Of a stretch of 64,000 bases of DNA, positions 61,195 to 64,000 are shown in pieces (the stretch's first letter is position 1; each line of letters opens with the position of its first letter). Source of the DNA: Dyella sp. SG609 (GTDB taxonomy: Bacteria; Pseudomonadota; Gammaproteobacteria; Xanthomonadales; Rhodanobacteraceae); NCBI RefSeq assembly GCF_012275375.1, contig NZ_JAAZQJ010000016.1:27679-91678 (forward strand). The letters are read 5' to 3'. The position numbers and the translations under genes are program-made. Below the pieces are notes generated by a model. That model had not been told where the DNA came from and ran no database searches. It was given only the letters and a program-made list of their open reading frames with translations.

Positions 61195-62025
61195 ATGCGC
61201 GCGAAGCGATTCACCCTGGTCGACGTCTTTTCCACCGAAGCGTTTCGCGGCAATCCCGTCGCCGTGGTGCACGACGCCGGCGGTATGCCGGAGCAGGACA
61301 TGCAGGCGCTCGCGCGCTGGACGAACCTCAGCGAGACCTGCTTCCTGCTGCCGTCCGACGATCCGCGCGCCGATTACCGCCTGCGCATCTTCTCTACGTT
61401 GCGCGAAATGCCGTTCGCCGGGCATCCCACGCTCGGCGCCGCGCATGCCTGGCTGGCGGCCGGTGGTGTGCCCAAGGGCCAGCAGCTGGTGCAGTCCTGC
61501 GCCGTGGGCCTCGTCGATGTCCGCGCAGAGCACGCTCAGCTGGCCTTCCGCGCGCCGCCTCTGCTGCGTGCCGGCCCGGTGGAAGAAGCGCTGCTGGCAG
61601 GCATCCTCGGCGCGTTCGGGCTGCAGCGCCATGAAGTGCAGCGGGCACAGTGGGTCGACAACGGCGCCGGCTGGCTGGCCCTGATGCTGGACGATCGCCA
61701 GCGCCTGCTCGGCCTGGCGCCGGACCTGTCCACATTGCACGGCGTGCCCATCGGCCTGTTCGCACCGTGGCCCGGCGGCGATGCCGCGTTCGAAGTGCGC
61801 GCGTTTATCGGCGGCGATGCGGTGCCCGAAGACCCGGCCACCGGCAGCCTCAACGCCGGCCTCGCGCGCTGGCTGCTGGAGGAGGGCATGGCGGCGGCGC
61901 CCTTCGCGATGGCGCAAGGCACCGCGATCGGGCGCGCGGGCCGCATCCATGTGCGCGGCGGCGGTGCGGACCTGTGGATCGGCGGCGCCTGCGTCACGCG
62001 CGTCGACGGACAGCTCGCGCTCTAG
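61195..62025 (+). CDS. PhzF-family isomerase/epimerase-like protein
   Basis: A 276-residue protein with the two-lobed diaminopimelate-epimerase fold of the PhzF family. FTLVDVFSTEAFRGNPVAVV opens it, NLSETCFLLP contains the family's catalytic Glu (about 47), and MPFAGHPTLGAAHAWL and PEDPATGSLNAGLARWL are the conserved substrate-loop segments, one in each lobe. PhzF itself isomerises a phenazine precursor, but most members, as here with no phenazine genes nearby, have unknown substrates. The ATG at 61195 begins the first strand. The preceding gene ends 66 bp upstream. Confidence 0.93.
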   Translation: MRAKRFTLVDVFSTEAFRGNPVAVVHDAGGMPEQDMQALARWTNLSETCFLLPSDDPRADYRLRIFSTLREMPFAGHPTLGAAHAWLAAGGVPKGQQLVQSCAVGLVDVRAEHAQLAFRAPPLLRAGPVEEALLAGILGAFGLQRHEVQRAQWVDNGAGWLALMLDDRQRLLGLAPDLSTLHGVPIGLFAPWPGGDAAFEVRAFIGGDAVPEDPATGSLNAGLARWLLEEGMAAAPFAMAQGTAIGRAGRIHVRGGGADLWIGGACVTRVDGQLAL

Positions 62026-62157
62026 GCCGTTGCCCCGGTGGCGGCTGTTGCAGCCGGCGCAACACGGTGATGCGCGCGGCGCTTCCTTCCCAGGCGCCGG
62101 TCTTCGGTTCATGCTGTCAGCTTGGCCTTCCGTGCCGCACCACATGAGGACGCTTTC

Positions 62158-63048
62158 ATGAGCCAGCCGATCCGGGTGCTCCTGCAGACCACCATCCCGA
62201 CTGCCGCCGACGACTGGCATATCGGGCGCTTTTCGCAGCTGGCGCAGACGCTGGCCGCGGCGAGCGGCGCGGATGGCGCGCCGCTGTTCGAGGTGACCGC
62301 ACGCGACCGCGGCCCCGTAGGTCAGCCCGATCCGGTGCTGTCCACGCTGGACCGCTCCGGCTTCGACCAGCTCTGGCTGTTCGCCGTCGACGTCGGCGAC
62401 GGCCTGCACGACGCGGACTGCGAAGCCATCGGGCGCTTCCGCGGACGCGGCGGCGGCGTGCTGGTGGCGCGCGACCATATGGATCTGGGCTGCTCGATCT
62501 GCTCGCTGGCCGGCATCGGTGCGGCGAATTATTTCCACACGCACAATCTCGATCCGGATCCCGCGCGCCGGCAGATCGACGACCGCGACACCGCCTACAT
62601 CCTGTGGCCGAACTTCCACTCCGGTGCCAATGGCGATTGGCAGCACGTCGTCGCCGTGGGCGAGCCGCATCCCGTGCTGCACGATCCCGACGAAGCAAAC
62701 GGTGTGCTGGCTTACCTGCCGTCGCATCCGCATGAGGGTGCGGTCGACGCGCCCGCCGGCGATGCGAGCGCCCGCGTGATTGCGCAGGGGCGCAGCAAGG
62801 CGACGGGGCAGGCCTTCAATCTGGCGGTGGCGTTCGAATCGAAGGACGGAGGCGGCAGGGCGATCGCGCAATCCACCTTCCATCATTTCGCCGATTACAA
62901 CTGGGACCCGCGCCTGGGCTGTCCCAGCTTCGTCAGCGAAGCGCCGGGCGATGCGATCCGGCAGCATCCGCATGCGCTCGACGCCACGCGCCGCTACGTG
63001 CGCAACGTGGCGCTGTGGCTGGCCGGCCGCGACGTGGCGGTGGCCTGA
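62158..63048 (+). CDS. Uncharacterised protein, possibly ThuA/glutamine-amidotransferase-like fold
   Basis: A 296-residue protein I cannot assign with confidence. It starts IRVLLQTTIPTAADDWHIGRFSQL, has alternating strands and helices with LWLFAVDVGDGLHDADCEAI and GVLVARDHMDLGCSICSLAGIG (a Cys-x2-Cys pair at the place where ThuA-like proteins carry a short loop), then IAQSTFHHFADYNWDP with paired His. The general order fits a flavodoxin-like/GATase-like fold. TGAGGA precedes the ATG at 62158. Its stop shares a base with the next ATG (TGATG), so it is co-translated with the alpha/beta hydrolase. Confidence 0.72.
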   Translation: MSQPIRVLLQTTIPTAADDWHIGRFSQLAQTLAAASGADGAPLFEVTARDRGPVGQPDPVLSTLDRSGFDQLWLFAVDVGDGLHDADCEAIGRFRGRGGGVLVARDHMDLGCSICSLAGIGAANYFHTHNLDPDPARRQIDDRDTAYILWPNFHSGANGDWQHVVAVGEPHPVLHDPDEANGVLAYLPSHPHEGAVDAPAGDASARVIAQGRSKATGQAFNLAVAFESKDGGGRAIAQSTFHHFADYNWDPRLGCPSFVSEAPGDAIRQHPHALDATRRYVRNVALWLAGRDVAVA

Positions 63049-63866
63049 TGGACTTCCGCGACGACGATCTGAGCCACTACGCCGCCCACGGCACACCGCC
63101 GTTGCCGGCGCCTGTGCGGGAGCTGCACGTGGACCATGCCGGCGCCTCGATCTGGTGCGGTGTCTACGGCGAAGGCGCGCCGGTGCTGCTGCTGCACGGC
63201 GCGTTCAACCAGTCCGCCGACTGGAGCCGCCAGATCGCCGCGCTGACCGAGGCCGGCTACCGCGCCATCGCCATCGACAACCGCGGCCGCGGACGCAGCA
63301 CGTTGGGTACGCAGCCGCTGAGCTATGCGCTGGAAGCGGAAGAGGTGTTTGCGGTGATGGATGCGCTGGACTTGCCGGCAGCTTCCATCGTGGGCTGGAG
63401 CGACGGTTCCATCATCGGCCTGACCATGGCGATGCAGCAGCCGCAACGGGTGTCCCGGGTGTTTGCGTTCGGCACGGTGATGCATCTGGACGGCCTGACG
63501 CCGCTGGATATGGACGACCCGGTGCTGGGGCGGATGTTCAACCGCGTGAAGCACGACCATGCGCGGTTTTCGCCGGAGGCGGAACGGTTCGAGGAGATTG
63601 CCCAGGCGGTCGGCCGGATGACGGATACGCAGCCTACGTATGGCGATGCGGAGCTGGCGGCGATACGCGTGCCGGTGGCCATCGTGGTGGGGGAGCGTGA
63701 TGAGTTTGTTGCGCGGGGGCATACGGAGCACCTGGCGGAGGTTATTCCTGGCGCGAAGTTGATTGCGTTGCCGGGGGGGACTCATTTTGCGTTGCTGCAG
63801 CGGCCGGGGGAATTCAATCGGGCGATGCTCGATTATCTCGGGGACTCCGTGATTATGTCGGCTTAG
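63048..63866 (+). CDS. Alpha/beta hydrolase
   Basis: A 272-residue single-domain hydrolase. The oxyanion strand is VLLLHGAFNQSADW (about 48-61), then AIDNRGRGRST, the nucleophile elbow VGWSDGSIIGL (Ser about 121), the acid in VVGERDEFVARG and the His in PGGTHFALLQ. This matches esterase/lactonase/dehalogenase-type enzymes with a Trp-Ser-Asp elbow. It overlaps the upstream gene by one base. The last 250 bp have a less GC-biased third position than the rest of the window, though the frame is intact. The substrate is unknown. Confidence 0.92.
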   Translation: MDFRDDDLSHYAAHGTPPLPAPVRELHVDHAGASIWCGVYGEGAPVLLLHGAFNQSADWSRQIAALTEAGYRAIAIDNRGRGRSTLGTQPLSYALEAEEVFAVMDALDLPAASIVGWSDGSIIGLTMAMQQPQRVSRVFAFGTVMHLDGLTPLDMDDPVLGRMFNRVKHDHARFSPEAERFEEIAQAVGRMTDTQPTYGDAELAAIRVPVAIVVGERDEFVARGHTEHLAEVIPGAKLIALPGGTHFALLQRPGEFNRAMLDYLGDSVIMSA

Positions 63867-63958
63867 GCCGGGATCTTTTTTGCGGTGTCGCCTGGTTTTG
63901 CGTGGCCGCGACTTGGCCGCTTATGCAGCGGGCATTTCGGACGCCTGCCGGCGCCCGA

Positions 63959-63994
63959 GTTACTTTCTCTTTGCTGGCCCAAAGAGAAAGTAAC
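63959..63994. repeat. Palindromic repeat near the window end (GTTACTTTCTCTTTG type)
   Basis: GTTACTTTCTCTTTG and CAAAGAGAAAGTAAC form perfect 15-bp arms around a 6-base loop. I recall near-identical sequences as scattered hairpins in many proteobacterial genomes. It follows the hydrolase gene by about 90 bp and the copy may continue past the edge. Confidence 0.8.
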
Positions 63995-64000
63995 CAAAGA

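Overview
This is a high-GC chromosomal window from a gammaproteobacterium of the order Xanthomonadales (Lysobacterales), most likely a Rhodanobacteraceae-type organism (Dyella, Luteibacter, Frateuria, Rhodanobacter). The assignment is inferred from gene order (cmk-rpsA-ihfB-lapAB-wecA-like-capD-galU; rlmN-pilW-rodZ-yfgM-bamB-der), an L1-like subclass B3 metallo-beta-lactamase, a protein resembling XVIPCD-type IV secretion effectors, and several families of short dispersed inverted repeats. No rRNA, tRNA, CRISPR array, phage or intact insertion sequence was seen.

Layout. 0-3 kb, leftward: the start of a LysR regulator, fadH and an acyl-CoA-binding protein. 3-11.4 kb, rightward: cmk, rpsA, ihfB, lapA, lapB and an envelope-sugar set (WecA/MraY-type transferase, CapD/WbpM-type dehydratase, galU). 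11.8-20.4 kb: a 2007-residue bacterial alpha-2-macroglobulin with an intact thioester motif, then pbpC. 20.5-26.5 kb: an amine oxidase-like flavoprotein, a CsaA-like protein, a B3 metallo-beta-lactamase, another MBL-fold hydrolase, a TRIC/UPF0126 membrane protein and a leftward two-gene alkylation-repair operon (compact Ada plus 2OG-Fe(II) oxygenase). 26.8-31.3 kb, leftward: a beta-oxidation operon psrA-like - fadB-like - fadA-like. 31.5-38.4 kb, rightward: ndk, rlmN, pilW, rodZ, yfgM, bamB, der. 38.6-47 kb: rhodanese-MoeB fusion, GNAT, folD, guaB, guaA, a HicA-like/HTH two-gene module, a sigma-like gene and tadA. 47-55.5 kb: CHAD protein, sirtuin, HAD hydrolase, hemerythrin, ABC1 kinase, DUF892 protein, metallothionein-like peptide, phosphoribosyltransferase-hydrolase fusion and a methyltransferase. 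55.7-64 kb: glucokinase with a TonB-dependent receptor, the XVIPCD-like protein, a PhzF protein and a two-gene unit ending in an alpha/beta hydrolase.

How the genes work together. Fatty-acid catabolism appears co-regulated: two palindromes of the form CAAAC-N4-GTTTG, the published PsrA-type operator, lie upstream of the TetR gene heading the fadBA operon, and a degenerate copy lies just upstream of fadH. folD and guaB, both in purine/one-carbon metabolism, share an 11-base element immediately after near-identical -10 boxes. The HicA-like/HTH pair has a perfect 16-bp palindrome in its leader, as expected of an autoregulated toxin-antitoxin-like module; this is the best candidate for a poorly characterised system here. 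The other candidates are the XVIPCD-like protein and the Ada variant lacking its AraC regulator domain.

Four families of long inverted repeats (about 80-160 bp) occupy most of the gaps between operons, and one copy supplies the stop codons of both flanking convergent genes.
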